From NCBI GenBank assembly GCA_037957365.1, contig JARHVA010002374.1, positions 372,001 to 436,000 of the forward strand: DNA of 64,000 bases. The letters run 5' to 3'. The notes below the pieces were generated by a model. That model searched no databases, was not told the DNA's origin, and was given only the letters and a program-made list of their open reading frames with translations. The position numbers and the translations under genes were made by a program. Each line of letters begins with the position of its first letter. Position 1 is the first letter of the stretch. Below, one piece after another: positions 33,561 to 46,360 of this stretch. Source of the DNA: Torreya grandis (Eukaryota; Streptophyta; Pinopsida; Cupressales; Taxaceae).

Positions 33561-36500
33561 GGTCTAACTTCATGGGTATGAATGATGAAGGGGGTTGATG
33601 CGGAGATAGACTAAGGATTATATATTTTCTCTTGAACAAGGTAGGTCCGAATGATCGAGCTAGTATGATCGGTAATGATGAGGATGAGGTGGATGAAATG
33701 TGATTGAGATGATGTAGGACTGGGATGAGATTTTAGATAGATAGTACAATAAGTGCTAGTGATCTATCAACAATGCCTAGTTTTCAAGCTAGCAAGAGGA
33801 TTGAGATTTGATGGGTGCCTAGATTCAAACTGGCAAGATGACGATTGGATGGGTACTAGTTATGAATAGGCAAGATGATTGAATTATAGATGACTAGAGT
33901 GATGATGATTGGATGTTATATTAAAAATGACAAAGTGATAAGATGCTAGTAGGACATCAACTAGGTATGAGACCTGTCTAAGTGATGAGCGATAGTGGAC
34001 TAGAATGATAGGATAATATGAAAGGATAAAAGGACTAGCTCAAACCTTAGGCAAATTTGCTCAAGGTGGGATGGGAAAGGATTATGTGATGAAATAAAAA
34101 TGGAATGAAAATGGTGATGTAATGATGGTGAATATGATTTGGATAAATATGTGACCTAAAATGCTAACTAGGATAAGATGGGATGAGGATAGACTAGATG
34201 CGGGATAAGGTGACTAAGCAAAGGCAAGGTCAAGACAAATGATTGATTATGGATAGAGTGGACTAAGGATACGATGTGGATGACAAGATGTGATTAAGAT
34301 ATGTGGGGTATGATCAATGATGGGTGGATATGGTTAGACTAGGAGGGGATTAAGACAAGGTGGTGATGGGAAATAATGAGGCATGTAAAAGGATGTGTAA
34401 AAAACAATATGTAAAATGGGATGATGACAAGGATGTACAAGATTATATGTGCAAAAGACCTGGATAGGTGTGTATAAGTTTGGGTAAAATGCTGACTTGG
34501 CTCACAAATAACATGGGTCTAGCATGACACACACCTAAATCAAGCAGAATACAAACTTATGATTAGTAAACTCAAGGGTGTGTAGCCCGATGACTACACC
34601 ATCTAATGGCTTTGTGGGTGAGGCTATAAGTCGATGACCCATTATGAAATCTCATGAACCCTATCAGCCTCATATGTACATGATGATCCCTTAGGATATG
34701 ATACTAACTCCGATAACAAATCACCTATTACGGTCATAAGGTCTTATGCTAAGTGTACACAACATTTTTAGGGTGTCCTCGATATATGTGAAGGTATAGT
34801 GGGGCCTAAGTCCACATAATATAATGTCTAACTATTTTATGTATTAGAGCTTAAACACCCCTCACTCCATGGAACCCTTTATGGGAAATTTTGCTTTAGC
34901 ACCTAACGACAACTCACCTGATATTTATACTTCATCAAAACACAAAGTTTTGGTCTAGTGCGTTGTGATGAAATCCACATCATCGACCCCTAAAAATAAA
35001 ATTGGGAAGGGCTTATTGGTGGTTTTTGATCCTCTAGGAATCATCACAAGGACACAAGGAGGAGAGCATACACCATCATAGCCCTCAGGTGACAAACAAG
35101 CAGATCAAAAGGGGGTTAATTAACCAATTATTTAGATGTGAAATATATACAAGAGAAAATAATTAAAATTTATTAAAGATATATATATATATATAAGTGA
35201 TAAAAAATGATTTTTAAAATGCCAAAATGGTCTTTGATAAGTGGCCTACAAGAAAATGATTAGTAGTTTGATTAGCACTTATAAATAGGTAACCTACAAG
35301 ATAAATGATTACTAGTTTGATTGACAATCTTGAGGGGAACCCTGCAAGACAAAATGTTAAATCAAAATATGACCTGCAAAAGATGTTAGTAAGACAAAAT
35401 AGCCTCTAGATTCATCCCTGTAAGAAACAAAATGTTAGTCTAATAGGCTTCAAGAAAAATACCCTAAAAAAATCATGATTTGGCTCTATAACTTCTTTGG
35501 TTGAGTGAGCCACGATGTGAGAATCTGGGAGCAACAACGCCCAATGGGGTCAAGGGGCAGTGCCCCTTACGGGGTCAAGAGGCAGAGCCCCTTGTGAGGT
35601 TCGAGGGTAGTGCCCCAGGAATACTCCCTGTTGTGGTATAGGGTGGGGTTGAGGGGTGGAGCCCCCAATGCCAAAGGAAATTTGGGCCTTATGAGAGGCC
35701 TAAAATGACTCAAAATTCACTGAAAATGACTTTAAAAATTAACTAAAAAAAGACAATTTTAAAGGCCAAATTCAGTGCAAAATCACAACTTCAGACTATA
35801 ATATCATAATTATCAGTGCAATATCATAATTCACAAATTACAATTTTACCACAGGTAATTAACCATGATGGTCAGACCATAATATTATGACTGTTAGTGT
35901 AATATCGTGACTCTCAGAGCAAAACTGTGATTTCTAGACTAGCAATATTGTGATAAAGTATAAAAGCTTTGAATTTTAGATTGTTGACCAAAATAGATTT
36001 TTAATTGATTATGACAGATTAATATAGATGACTTTAAAAAATGCCTATCTAGAGATGATAGATTTCAAGCTTATTTATGATGTATAAAATTTTATAAAAA
36101 TATATTAAGACAAGATATTCAAAATAGACAAAAGCATGAACAATTACAGAACAAAAAGGGTATTTTTAGTTAGATTTTGTCCTAAGTCTTCCCTATATAA
36201 TTTAATGATAAAAAACCAGTAGTCAAAATTAATTGCAAAATGACAAAATTACAAATTCGCTAATGTAGATGCAATGTCGCTATTCTCAAGTCAATATTGT
36301 GATTACATGATTAGCAGTTTTGTAGAAACATGGAAAAAAGGTTATGACTCAGATGTTTAAGCTTGCAGATGAACTCCCTTTGTTGTTTCCTGCAGACAAC
36401 CAATCACAACAAAAGGTTGTATATATATATAAACCCCTTTTTAAAATATGGTTAACAAAATATATGTGTTAAGATATAAAACCACTTAAACAGGTTGTTA

Positions 36501-37003
36501 AAAGGGTTTATATGGTGTCTTATGTGATTAATGGTCCTTTATAAGGCAAAAAATGACAAGATGAAATCTACAGGTTAGAGATCAAAGTGAAAATTTAGCA
36601 ATTGTGATGGAAATTACAATACCGTGATTATATATGGCAATATCGTGACTTGCAAGGCAATATCATGAATCTCAAAGTTACGATATTATGGCTCAGTAAT
36701 TAGGCAATATCATGAATATCATTAATATCAATGCAATATTGTGATTCATGAAGTCGCAGTATTGCAGAAGGGTAACAACCTACCAAAAAAGAGACCAATA
36801 GCGGTTACGTTGGATGGTTAATGCAAAATCATGAATTTTAAGGGAAAATTACAACTATGATACCATGAATACCAGTGTAAAACTACAAATTTCACCTATG
36901 CATGCAAAATTTGAAAAAAAAAAGGCACTTTTTTGCTACCAATCAATCTTGCAAGCTGCCAAAAACACTTTTAGGATGTAACTTTATTAAATTGGGATTA
37001 TCG
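33561..37003. other. Element M' leader, no gene
   Basis: Counterpart of 14460-17910, with GC-rich hairpins at 35525-35675, the AATATC motif cluster at 35790-36860 and a much shortened TA tract near 36418. Confidence 0.65.
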
Positions 37004-37024
37004 GTCCCATCATGGTCACCAAAA
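37004..37024 (-). promoter_or_regulatory. Element M' primer binding site
   Basis: The minus strand reads TTTTGGTGACCATGATGGGAC next to the LTR, the PBS of M with a few substitutions. Confidence 0.5.
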
Positions 37025-37939
37025 TGTTGCAAAAAAGTTAAGCACAATGGATTAAATCATGTATTTTAAACAACAAAATGTCTAACTACCTAAGTAAGAT
37101 CTAGAGCTATTAGAATCAGATGTAAATAAATGAAGAATAATTCAAACCAACATTTCTAATCCTAAAGCTAATTGCTTTAAACCACAATTAAATGGATATG
37201 AAAACAAGAAGATTGGATTGAGATTACCTTAGACTCAAAAAATTGGCATTATGTTGCTTGATGAAGGATGTGACATAGATTATTTGATCATAGATTCAAT
37301 GAATTTATGGATTGGTTGTGATCGATATGGGAGCATGAAGACTTCATGGATTCATGAGTTTTAATAGTTGGTTTCAATGGAGGATTGAGTTGGTTATATA
37401 GAATGTGAAGGGAAGAATCAATGGTTATAATTTAAAGTTGGCTTGTGGAGATCTATGTTGGAAGATTTTAAAAAAAAAAATTAATTCGTTGGAAGCCTCA
37501 AGATTTAGAGGCTTCTAGAGAGGAAAGATGAGAAAGAGTGGATTCTAGAATAGGAGGATTCTAGAATCCTCTTTAGGGATTAATTATGATTAGGTAGAGG
37601 GTTAGATAGGGATTATGTGGGTGATTAAAGACTAGGAGTATAAGATAGTGTGAATAGGCTTAGTAGATGGGTAGGTGGGTCATGGGAATTTAAAAGTCTC
37701 AAATAATAGATATTAAGATAGATTGTAATAGAATTAAGGGATGATTAGAGTAATTAATGATGAAGTGGGATAGGACTAAGGTTAATAAATGAAGAGGAAT
37801 GAAGGGGGATGTTAGATAAATGATTAGGAAGGGGATAAATTAATGGATTTAAAGGGCATAAATTAGATAAGTGATATTGGTTTCAACTAATAGTATTATT
37901 AGTGACATTAAATGAAATGAGCGAATTTAGGTGCCTACA
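37025..37939 (-). repeat. Element M' LTR (uninterrupted)
   Basis: About 915 bp. It preserves the empty form of the Tat1 target (GGGATTATGTGGGTGATT near 37608), showing that Tat1 inserted only into the left unit. Confidence 0.85.
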
Positions 37940-40050
37940 TATATATTAGATAGATGTTATTACATAGTTATGCTCCCAAAAAGAAAATGACACATTAACC
38001 ATGAGAATAAAATTATTTAAAGCTCAATCTCCATATGACATAAAATTATAAGTATCCTTACACAAGTTTTCTAGAACATTTGGGAGCTCATGATCTCCTT
38101 CACTTTTCATAATATAATCCCTATGATGTTTTTTTTTAGGCTTGCTAAAGGTACATTTCAATCAAATTCGATATTGACTTCTTATGCAAGTACTATCCAC
38201 TTCATCTTCTTCAAAACAATTAGGTGTATAGCCGCACAAATATATAGAGGAGTCCCATGTTGAAACACCTAACATTTTCTATTGTAGATGATGACCTAGA
38301 AACATATAAAAAATAAATATTTACAATTTAAGGTTATGATAAAAACATAGGTTTTTATTCACACACATTGTATGAACATAATATTTTGTATATATGATAT
38401 AATATCATATATATATGATCTAATATCTTTTAATTAATATTTTTTCAATGAATATATAATAGATCCATTAAAATTTAATTGGGAAAAAATAAATTTAAGG
38501 ACAAACACACACTTGTTCTTGAGATAAAATTGTTTTCAATCCTGAATTTTTCAAATATGCAGTCCAATTTGTGGAAAAGACAAAGTGCTCTCTATCTCCT
38601 TGTATGATGAATTGGGATAAAAATGAAGATAAAGTGATTTTTATGTTACTCCCTGACACAAAAACCTAATCCTCTTGCTTCAAAGTTAGCACCAAGATAC
38701 AAATAATATCAGTTGAAAAATATGAGAACATTAAATATTAATGCATGTTGCGTAATTTTAATTCGATGTCACAAGTGTTTGACACATTTAGCTTCATGAG
38801 GGATAAATTGATGCAGACATTGATGCACATCATTTTAAGATGGGGGAAAAACTAAATTTAGAGGTTTCTATATCAAATTTTATTGGAGTTTTTGTTGCTA
38901 ACACAAATTGTGTCATATATAAAATGTGACACAAAAATAGCGTCATCAATCACGAAAAGACAAACTTTTGACACAAGAAGTGTCACAAGTTTATGAAATT
39001 TTACCAGTGGTTTAAAATTCAATTTTTGTAATTTCTCATCTAGCTTCTGTATTATTGAAATATGCAGTGGAAAATTGAAGCAATCAAATGAAAGGCAAAA
39101 TATCAGAATAGCCTACGGTTTCTTTGCTATATATATAATGTGTGTGTGTGTGTGGGGGACTACAACTATATGTTCTCTTTTGCAATTAATGGAGCTAATG
39201 TAAAGTTTAAAGATGATCCTTTAATAATAATAGATTATAATACATAGCATTCTTCCTCTTAATTTTTGTAATTCATTGGTTACAATATTTAATAATAGAG
39301 ATGAAATAAATATTTTTTAATGTGCTTTGTTTGTCATTTTATTGGCTAACGCTTTCATAATAATTAATAATAATCCATTTGAGCACATACAAATCATGTA
39401 TGAACTCCTTAATATAAAGAGGGTAGTAGCAATGTAGGTAATTGAAGTGCAAGTGACAAAGAGCTATCGGTTGCTTAAAAAGAAATATTTTTTATGAATT
39501 CTTCTACCTCTTATTTTAATTCGTGTTTTAGTATTATTGTTTAAAATTTATCAAAATAACATCCAAATTTATTGACAAAAATACATAATTTTACATTTTA
39601 TATTAATTTCTTTCTTAACATTAACCAAAAGATTTCATGTTCAAGTCTCCATATGATAATGACTTGACGATAAAAAATATGAACTTTACTCAATAAATCC
39701 CATTAACCAAAAAAAATATTAAAAAATTTAATTGAATTAATGAAATATTCATATTTATATTTAAAATGTCAAAAATTTAAGTAAATTAATTGCTAAAGGA
39801 GATGACTATGGAACTCCACAAATTAGTAGTGTGCCAGGTGAAAACGACATGAAAAGAATATACGGGAAAAATTCTTTGATAATGACATTTTATTGCAGGC
39901 TAATGGGCCCCACACATTAAATATTGAGCATGCGGAAGACTTCGTCATGAAAAAGGTTTTTCGCAATTTGGGGTTAAAGTTGACAGCCGTATTAATATAA
40001 TTCTATCTTTTAATATTACAATATAGTGAAATTTTTTAAAGTGCCCGTGG
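37940..40050. other. Duplicate of the right flank of M, no gene
   Basis: Matches 28727-30830, including the coding-like relic (37945-38290, minus) and the TGACAC palindromes (about 38650-39000). Confidence 0.7.
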
Positions 40051-40059
40051 AATTAAAGG

Positions 40060-41110
40060 GAAAATTAATAATTTTGTTATATAAAATATAAATAAAATAT
40101 TACTAATTTTAATTTATTGTTGAAATAGTTTGATACATAAAAATATAATTTAAATTTATAATTATTAATTTTTATTTTTTTGCGAAGGATTGTCAATAGA
40201 AAAAATTATAATTATATAAATCATCAGTATTTTTAATATGATATTTTTTTTATATAAAATATTAAATATTTTGATATGATAAATGGGTCATAGTTTTTTA
40301 ATATATTTAATATAAAATTGAATGAGCTCATATTACATAATCAATATTCATCATAAATATACCAATTATGTGTTAGGTATTAAATGAACTCGTACTACAC
40401 AATAAGTATTCATCTCCAAATATATCAATCAAACATAGATATTAAATGAATTCACATCACACAATCCAAGCTCATCTATAAATATATTAATTTTTAATGA
40501 ATGTAAACCTTAATATTATAAGGGATGAGTATAGATTAAATTCTTAAATAATTTTATTATATTTATTGATGAAGTAGTTTGATTCATAAAAATATAATTC
40601 AAAATTATAAGTAAAAAAATAATAAATAGAAGGATGTTTTAAGTTCCTCCAATAAATTCATTATATAAATTATCAAACTTTCCTATATAAAATATTAATT
40701 ATTTTGATTTGATAAGTGGGTCATAAATTTTCAATAAATATAATATAGAATTGAATGAGCTCATATCACACAATCAATACTCATCATAAACATATCAATC
40801 ATGTGTTATTACAAAAAAATAGAAAGATGGTTTAAGTTCTTTCATTGCTCTTTTTGCTTGCCTTGTAAGATTTTGAGAGGACTTTCGCATAACATGAACA
40901 TATTGATATGTGCATAGCCCTTGTAAAACATGCATCTCTCCTTTACCTTCCGACAACACAGTCACACTTTCTGTACACTACTTTTTACTGAGATTTCTCC
41001 CAATCCCATGTGTCGGCATCACACATGTTCACAGATTTGCACACCCAAATCAAAACAAATCACAATCTATATGCCCTTCAATTTACAACCAACTTAAAGT
41101 TCACAAACTA
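40060..41110. repeat. AT-rich modules and LTR-derived block upstream of the intact C2 gene
   Basis: The AT modules (40060-40805) and LTR-derived block (40805-41110) match unit 1. After 41110 the sequence jumps to AGAGGTGGGCCATGATTAG, omitting about 390 bp present in copies 1 and 2. The LTR-derived block therefore ends only about 235 bp before the ATG. Confidence 0.7.
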
Positions 41111-41301
41111 GTACAGAGGTGGGCCATGATTAGTACCAATACTCTGAAAATCTCTGTTGGTGCCTGGCACCTGTGCATCGCTGGCCATTTAATTCAATCA
41201 AATATCTACTAAAGATTCCCCTTCTTTGAAAATAAAAACAACACCAAAACCCTTAATTATTGACTTATTTTAAGGTATGAGAGACATCTGGTTCGAAGTC
41301 T

Positions 41302-41310
41302 CTTTATATC
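41302..41310 (+). promoter_or_regulatory. Candidate TATA element of the C2 gene
   Basis: CTTTATATC lies about 40 bp before the ATG. Copies 1 and 2 read CTTTACATC here, so only the intact copy has the better TATA match. The closeness to the ATG leaves only a short 5' leader. Low confidence. Confidence 0.3.
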
Positions 41311-41344
41311 TCTGTATACCAAAACATTATCAAAATAACAAATA

Positions 41345-42058
41345 ATGGAGGATGTCGTGGGAATTCTCAAGGTAAGAATTGTAAAGGGAACCGATCTGGC
41401 CGTTCGCGATTTGAGGAGCAGCGATCCTTACGTTGTCGCGAGTCTTGGCCACCAGGTAACTTCATCTTCCTTCCATTTCTTCGGCTTTTTCTTCGCCCTT
41501 TGTTCTATTTTCGCTTTGTTTTTCAGTCCCTGTTTCTAACTTGCCGCGGAATTTTTCTTCCCGGCCTATTCAGGGTTAATATAGGGTTTGTTCTGAAATG
41601 TTGCAGAAAGTGAAGACTAGGGCTATAAAACAGGACCTGAATCCAATTTGGGATGAGGAATTGTCGCTGAGTATACCACAATCTAACCCCCTTTTACTCA
41701 AACTGGCAAGTGTCTCTGTTTTTTCTTTGAAAGGCAGGAAGTATTTGAGGTATCCGACTGAGACTAATGCTTATTTATGGTTTTGTGAACAATAATAATG
41801 ATGCAGGAAGTGTTTGACAAGGACAGGTTGAGCAGAGACGACAAGATGGGAAATTGTGAAGTGGATTTGGAGGATCTGGCGAGCGCTGTGAAAATGCGAA
41901 AGACAAATCCATCATCACCGATGTTACAGACTAAGGACAGTTCGTCATGTATTAAGTGTGTGGATGGACATCTGGTGAAAGAAGTATCTTTGAGGCTTCA
42001 GAATGTCGAGTCTGGTCAATTGGAAGTGCACTTCAAATGGCTTGATCTTACTGAGTAA
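41345..42058 (+). CDS. C2-domain protein, CAR family (intact, three exons)
   Basis: Exons 41345-41455, 41607-41705 and 41807-42058 join in frame to 153 residues. Intron 1 is GT-AG; intron 2 has a GC donor (CTG/GCAAGT) and AG acceptor. The protein starts MEDVVGILKVRIVKGTDLAV. It carries the loop 1 aspartates (RDLRSSDPYV), the exon junction GHQ/KVKTRAIKQDLNPIWDEEL, and the loop 3 acidic cluster in EVFDKDRLSRDDKMG. It ends RLQNVESGQLEVHFKWLDLTE. Layout and phrases match plant C2-domain ABA-related (CAR) proteins, which bind phospholipid in a calcium-dependent way and bring PYR/PYL abscisic-acid receptors to the plasma membrane. The region between loop 3 and the final strand matches the CAR-specific insertion. 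It is slightly short for the family. Two broken copies lie upstream. Confidence 0.85.
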
Positions 42059-42077
42059 ACGAATGTTATGTTTTCTT

Positions 42078-42083
42078 AATAAA
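42078..42083 (+). promoter_or_regulatory. Candidate polyadenylation signal
   Basis: AATAAA lies 20 bp after the C2 stop codon. It fits position-wise but is weak evidence in AT-rich DNA. Confidence 0.3.
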
Positions 42084-43469
42084 TTATACAGTTTTTCTAT
42101 CTGATCATATCACTTTTCATTAGGGTCAAGAAATCCGAGTTTCCAGCCTGGTTACTGCATCCTGTTTGTTTGGAATGAGAATTTTCCCATTATGTTTTAT
42201 CACTTACTTAGAACAACACAGATTCAGAGAACTCGAGGCAATCCAGTTTCTCCCGATGAAGTCATTGCATTTACGCAAATTATGTTTAATCTTTAAGATT
42301 TATATTTGTAATATCTAAATTTTATATTTGTTTATTTTATGATTGTGTACATGGAAAAAATTAAGTTATCCTTACATAAATTTATAAATTTTTATTTGCT
42401 TATATGTTTATAATTTTTCATTTATAAATTTATAATTATTTATTTTGTTTTATATATTTTAGAGAATAATGCATGATAATAATTAATAAAAATAATGTTT
42501 ATTGTATGATTATGTCCCTATGTAACTTATGTTTAATGAATTTTTATAATTAATTTATGTTAAATGTGTAAAGGAGTTTATTTTAATTAGAAATTTTATA
42601 TTTTTTACAAATTTTAATTATTTATAGAAATTATAAATTTCATGTAGAAAAAATTTTTATAAAATTTTATTGAAAATAAAATTTTATATTTTATTATTTC
42701 ATGATTGTGTATTTAAAAAAACTTAAATTATATTTGAATAAATTTATAATTTTTTATTTATTTAAAGTAATAAATTTTCATTTGTTTATTTGTTTATAAA
42801 TTTTCATTCATTTATTTGTTTATAAATTATCATTTATAAATTTATATTTATTTATTTTATTTTATAGATTTTATAAAATAATGTATAATAATAATTTATA
42901 AAAATAATGTTTATTGTATGATTGTGTGTATATATCACATATGTTTAATGGATTTCTATGATTATTTTGTATTTAATATGTTTTATGATTGTGTTTTATG
43001 TATAGAAGAGTTTTTTTTTAATTACAAACTTTATATATTTTAGAAATTTCAATAATTTATAAAAAATAAACAAATTAGTAATTAATAAAAATAAATTTTT
43101 TTATAGAATTTTATTGAAGACAGTTTTTATTAGATATAAAAAGTTGATATCATATTCTTTTTGAAAATTTGTAATATAATAAATATAAAATTTATTGAGA
43201 AAAATGGTTTAATAGTAATAAGTATATAAATATTCCATAATATCAAACTAAAGAATATTTTAAAATTCTAGAAGCCAAATTTTAATGTTATTTAATTAAT
43301 ACATCAATTCAAACTATTTGATTGGTTATATGAAAATAATTATTGTTTTCTGTAAAAATTATAGTACTCTACCTTGGCAGGAACTAATATTATATATTCA
43401 TCTCAACAATGTTGATAATTTATCATCAATGCCACTATTTATTTTTCACTAGTATATATAACATATATT
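42084..43469. other. AT-rich 3' flank of the C2 gene, no gene
   Basis: Low-complexity A/T sequence with repeated TTTGTTTATAAATTTTCATT phrases near 42400-42850. Parts recur, in altered order, at 5010-6500. Confidence 0.6.
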
Positions 43470-44922
43470 ATATAAAAATATTTAAATTATATAGTTTTCT
43501 ATGTATAATATAATTATATAATAATATATATTAATTATATAGTGTATATAAATATTAAATATTATAATATATTTATTTTATATGTATTATACTTATATAT
43601 AATTGTAATATATGACATATAATAATGTCATAATATTATAAATATAATTATAATTTTAAATATATATTATTATTAAATTTTTATATGCATATAATATAAT
43701 ATAATTATATATTATATTAAATAAAATATATTAATATCTTTTACTATGGCTTTACATAATACACTTGGAAATTGATTGAGTATCAATCCTATTGTCATGC
43801 ATATAGCTAGGAAAACCATATGCCAGGCTACTGCTGACAATCAACCTACTCAGGGGAGGGAAACCACAATCTAATATGCCCCACTTTTGTTACACTCATC
43901 ATAGGGGAATAAGTTAAATATTGTGACCCCTAACAAATCTCATTTACAAACAACTTATATTTTGTTATGGACCCTTGTCGTTTTATTGGGTCTACTTAAG
44001 CTTTTGATACATTTTAAATTTTATCATTTTATTAGTGAGAAGTCACTATTTGAATTTACCCTGCAATTAAACTTTCATATGCAAGCCAATCATAAACTAT
44101 TGATTTCATTTTCATGGTGAGATTAAGTAATGGTGAAGTGGGGAATGGGAAGACCAAATAGAATATGAAAGCGATAAAAGATTTCATGATGAACTGGGTG
44201 GCGACAATGAGCGCTGATGATAGGATGTATTTTTTAAATAGGTTGTATGATGTGACCGTGTATTTTATTGTGGTTAGCTTGGAAGTTTGTTATATTGATT
44301 CGGTTTATTTATATGTAGTTTCTATAGATGCATGTTATGTGTTTATTTGTAATGACAACTTTTATTTGTGTAATGTTGTTTTTTTATGGCATACAATAAA
44401 ATTCAGATTATAATAGGACAAAAATAGTTGTATTCAATGGTTTTAAAATGTATCTTCAAAATACAGTCAGGGATATGACACACACACACACACACACGCA
44501 TGCGTGCATAATAATACTTTCCTAATATAATATGTCATAGAAATATTGTATTAGCAATACAATAAATATTATAGTTTTTATTTTCTTATATATTATAAAG
44601 TTGATCAGGGTCCATGATTTAATATCATTTCTATAATATTAATTAGTGTACTATATAATGTAATAATATATTAGGGTGCACTGTGTGGTGATGGTAAGAG
44701 GCAATGATATGTTATTTCAAATGATGGACTTGCAGAATCCTTACAGATACATGTACAAAGTTTAGTGAGATGTCACGTCCATTAATGTAATATATAAAAT
44801 ATACCAAGCTTAAATAACGTGGTAACTTTGTTAAATAACAATGATGGGAAAATGATAATTTTACAAGCAAACTGTGATGCCATACATGCCTTTAGGAACT
44901 CTAGAATAAACACACACACTAA
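43470..44922. repeat. Tandem duplication A (about 1.45 kb), left copy
   Basis: It begins in AT-rich sequence (AAATATTTAAATTATATAG), continues with GGAAAACCATA...CAATCAACCTACTCAGG and GGGGAATAAGTTAAATATTGTGACC, and ends ATACATGCCTTTAGGAA. The right copy at 44925-46360 follows the same order. The left copy has about 270 bp extra near 44215-44490, ending in a CA microsatellite (44478-44496). ORFs 43923-44120 and 44165-44413 are unrecognised. Confidence 0.7.
44819..44914 (+). pseudogene. GH17 (beta-1,3-glucanase) fragment, left copy
   Basis: The frame reads VVTLLNNNDGKMIILQANCD and then AIHAFRNSRINT, matching the N-terminal region of plant GH17 glucan endo-1,3-beta-glucosidases (NVVxLLxxNxIGKMRIYD...ALQAFRxSxI). 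It stops being recognisable at the duplication boundary. The fuller relic is at 46268. Confidence 0.5.
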
Positions 44923-44924
44923 AT

Positions 44925-46360
44925 AAAAATATTTATATTATATAGTTTCATATGTTTAATACAATTATATTATTAAATATAATAATTATATATAGCAATA
45001 TATATTATAATATATTAATTATATAGTGCATAAAAATATTATATATTATATCTTATAATATATTTATTTTATGTATATTATACTTATATATAATTATAAT
45101 ATACGATATATGATAATGTAATAATAATATAAATATAGAATATTGTAATATAATTTTAATTTTAAAATTTATATTATTATTAAATTATTATATCCATAAA
45201 ATATAATTATATTAAATAAAATATTATATATTATCACTATTGCCCTAACCTTGCACAATACGCTTCAAAATTGGTCGATGGTCGTTATCTATCTTATTGT
45301 CATAGACATAAATAGGAAAACCATACACCATGGTTACCATTGACAATTAGCTTACCCAGGAGAGGAAGCCATACCATCCTTGCCTTGTCAACATTTGCAT
45401 CTAGGCATAAGCAAGGTTTTATAAACTGAAAGTGTAAATATCTTACTACCCCAAATCCAATATGCCCCACTCTATACGTCTTGTTATAGCTTTTAGTTTG
45501 TAACAATCATATTAGGGGAATAGGTAAATATCTTATAACCCCAAATCCAATATGATCCACTCTATGTCTTGTTAGAACTTTTAGTTTGTTACAATCATAT
45601 TAGGGGAATAGGTTAAATATTGTGACCTCTAACAAATCTCAATTACAAACAACATAGATGTTGTTACGGACCCTTGTCACTATATTAGTTCTAAAGAGCT
45701 TACTTAAGCTTTCAATACACCTTTATTAGTGTGAAGAGAGTAATTGAATTTAATCTACAATTAAACTCTCACGAGCAAGCCAATCATAAGCCATGTATTT
45801 CCTTTTCATGGTGAGATTGAACAATGGTGAAGAGGTGGGGAATGGCAAGGCTATACAAAATATGAAAGTGATGAAAGACTTCAAGATGAACTAGGTGGTA
45901 ACAGTGAGCAGTGATGACAAGGTATATACTCAATAATATTTTACTAATATAACATATTACGTATAATATGTGATATAAATATTATATTAGTCATACAATA
46001 TATATTATAATGTTTATTTTCTTATCTATTATAAAGTTGTTCAGGTCGTAAGATTTAATAGATATCTAATATCATTTGTATAATATTAATTAGTATACTA
46101 TATATAATATAATAATATATTAGGTGAGTTGCATGGTGATGGTGAGGAGGAATGCTAGGTCATTTTAAGTAATGGATTCAGAGAAGCCCAAAAAAATCTA
46201 CATACAAAGTTCAATGGCATGTCATATATGTTAATGTAATATGTAAAATCTACCTAGCTTAGGGGATTTGGTAACTTTGATAAATAATAACATTAGGATA
46301 ATGATAATTTTACAAGAAAGATACAACACCCTACATGCCTTTAGGAAATCTAAAATCAAC
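44925..46360. repeat. Tandem duplication A, right copy
   Basis: See the left copy. It adds an internal short tandem repeat at 45437-45615 and lacks the 270-bp segment. Confidence 0.7.
45437..45615. repeat. 89-bp tandem repeat, two copies
   Basis: CCCCAAATCCAATATG...CACTCTAT...TCTTGTTA...CAATCATATTAGGGGAATAGGT occurs twice in succession with a few substitutions. Confidence 0.75.

Larger units (their letters stand above)
32831..37939 (-). mobile_element. Element M', truncated duplicate of M
   Basis: It holds the right LTR (37025-37939), PBS, leader and part of gag of M; the left LTR and gag remainder are missing because the duplication started inside gag. It did not arrive by transposition: its right flank is the same as that of M, and its left edge is the duplication joint. 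Confidence 0.85.
32831..41634. repeat. Tandem duplication, unit 2
   Basis: 8.8 kb matching 13666-32830 in order and orientation without Tat1. It ends at CAGG in exon 2 of the intact C2 gene, where unit 1 ends as well. Confidence 0.85.
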
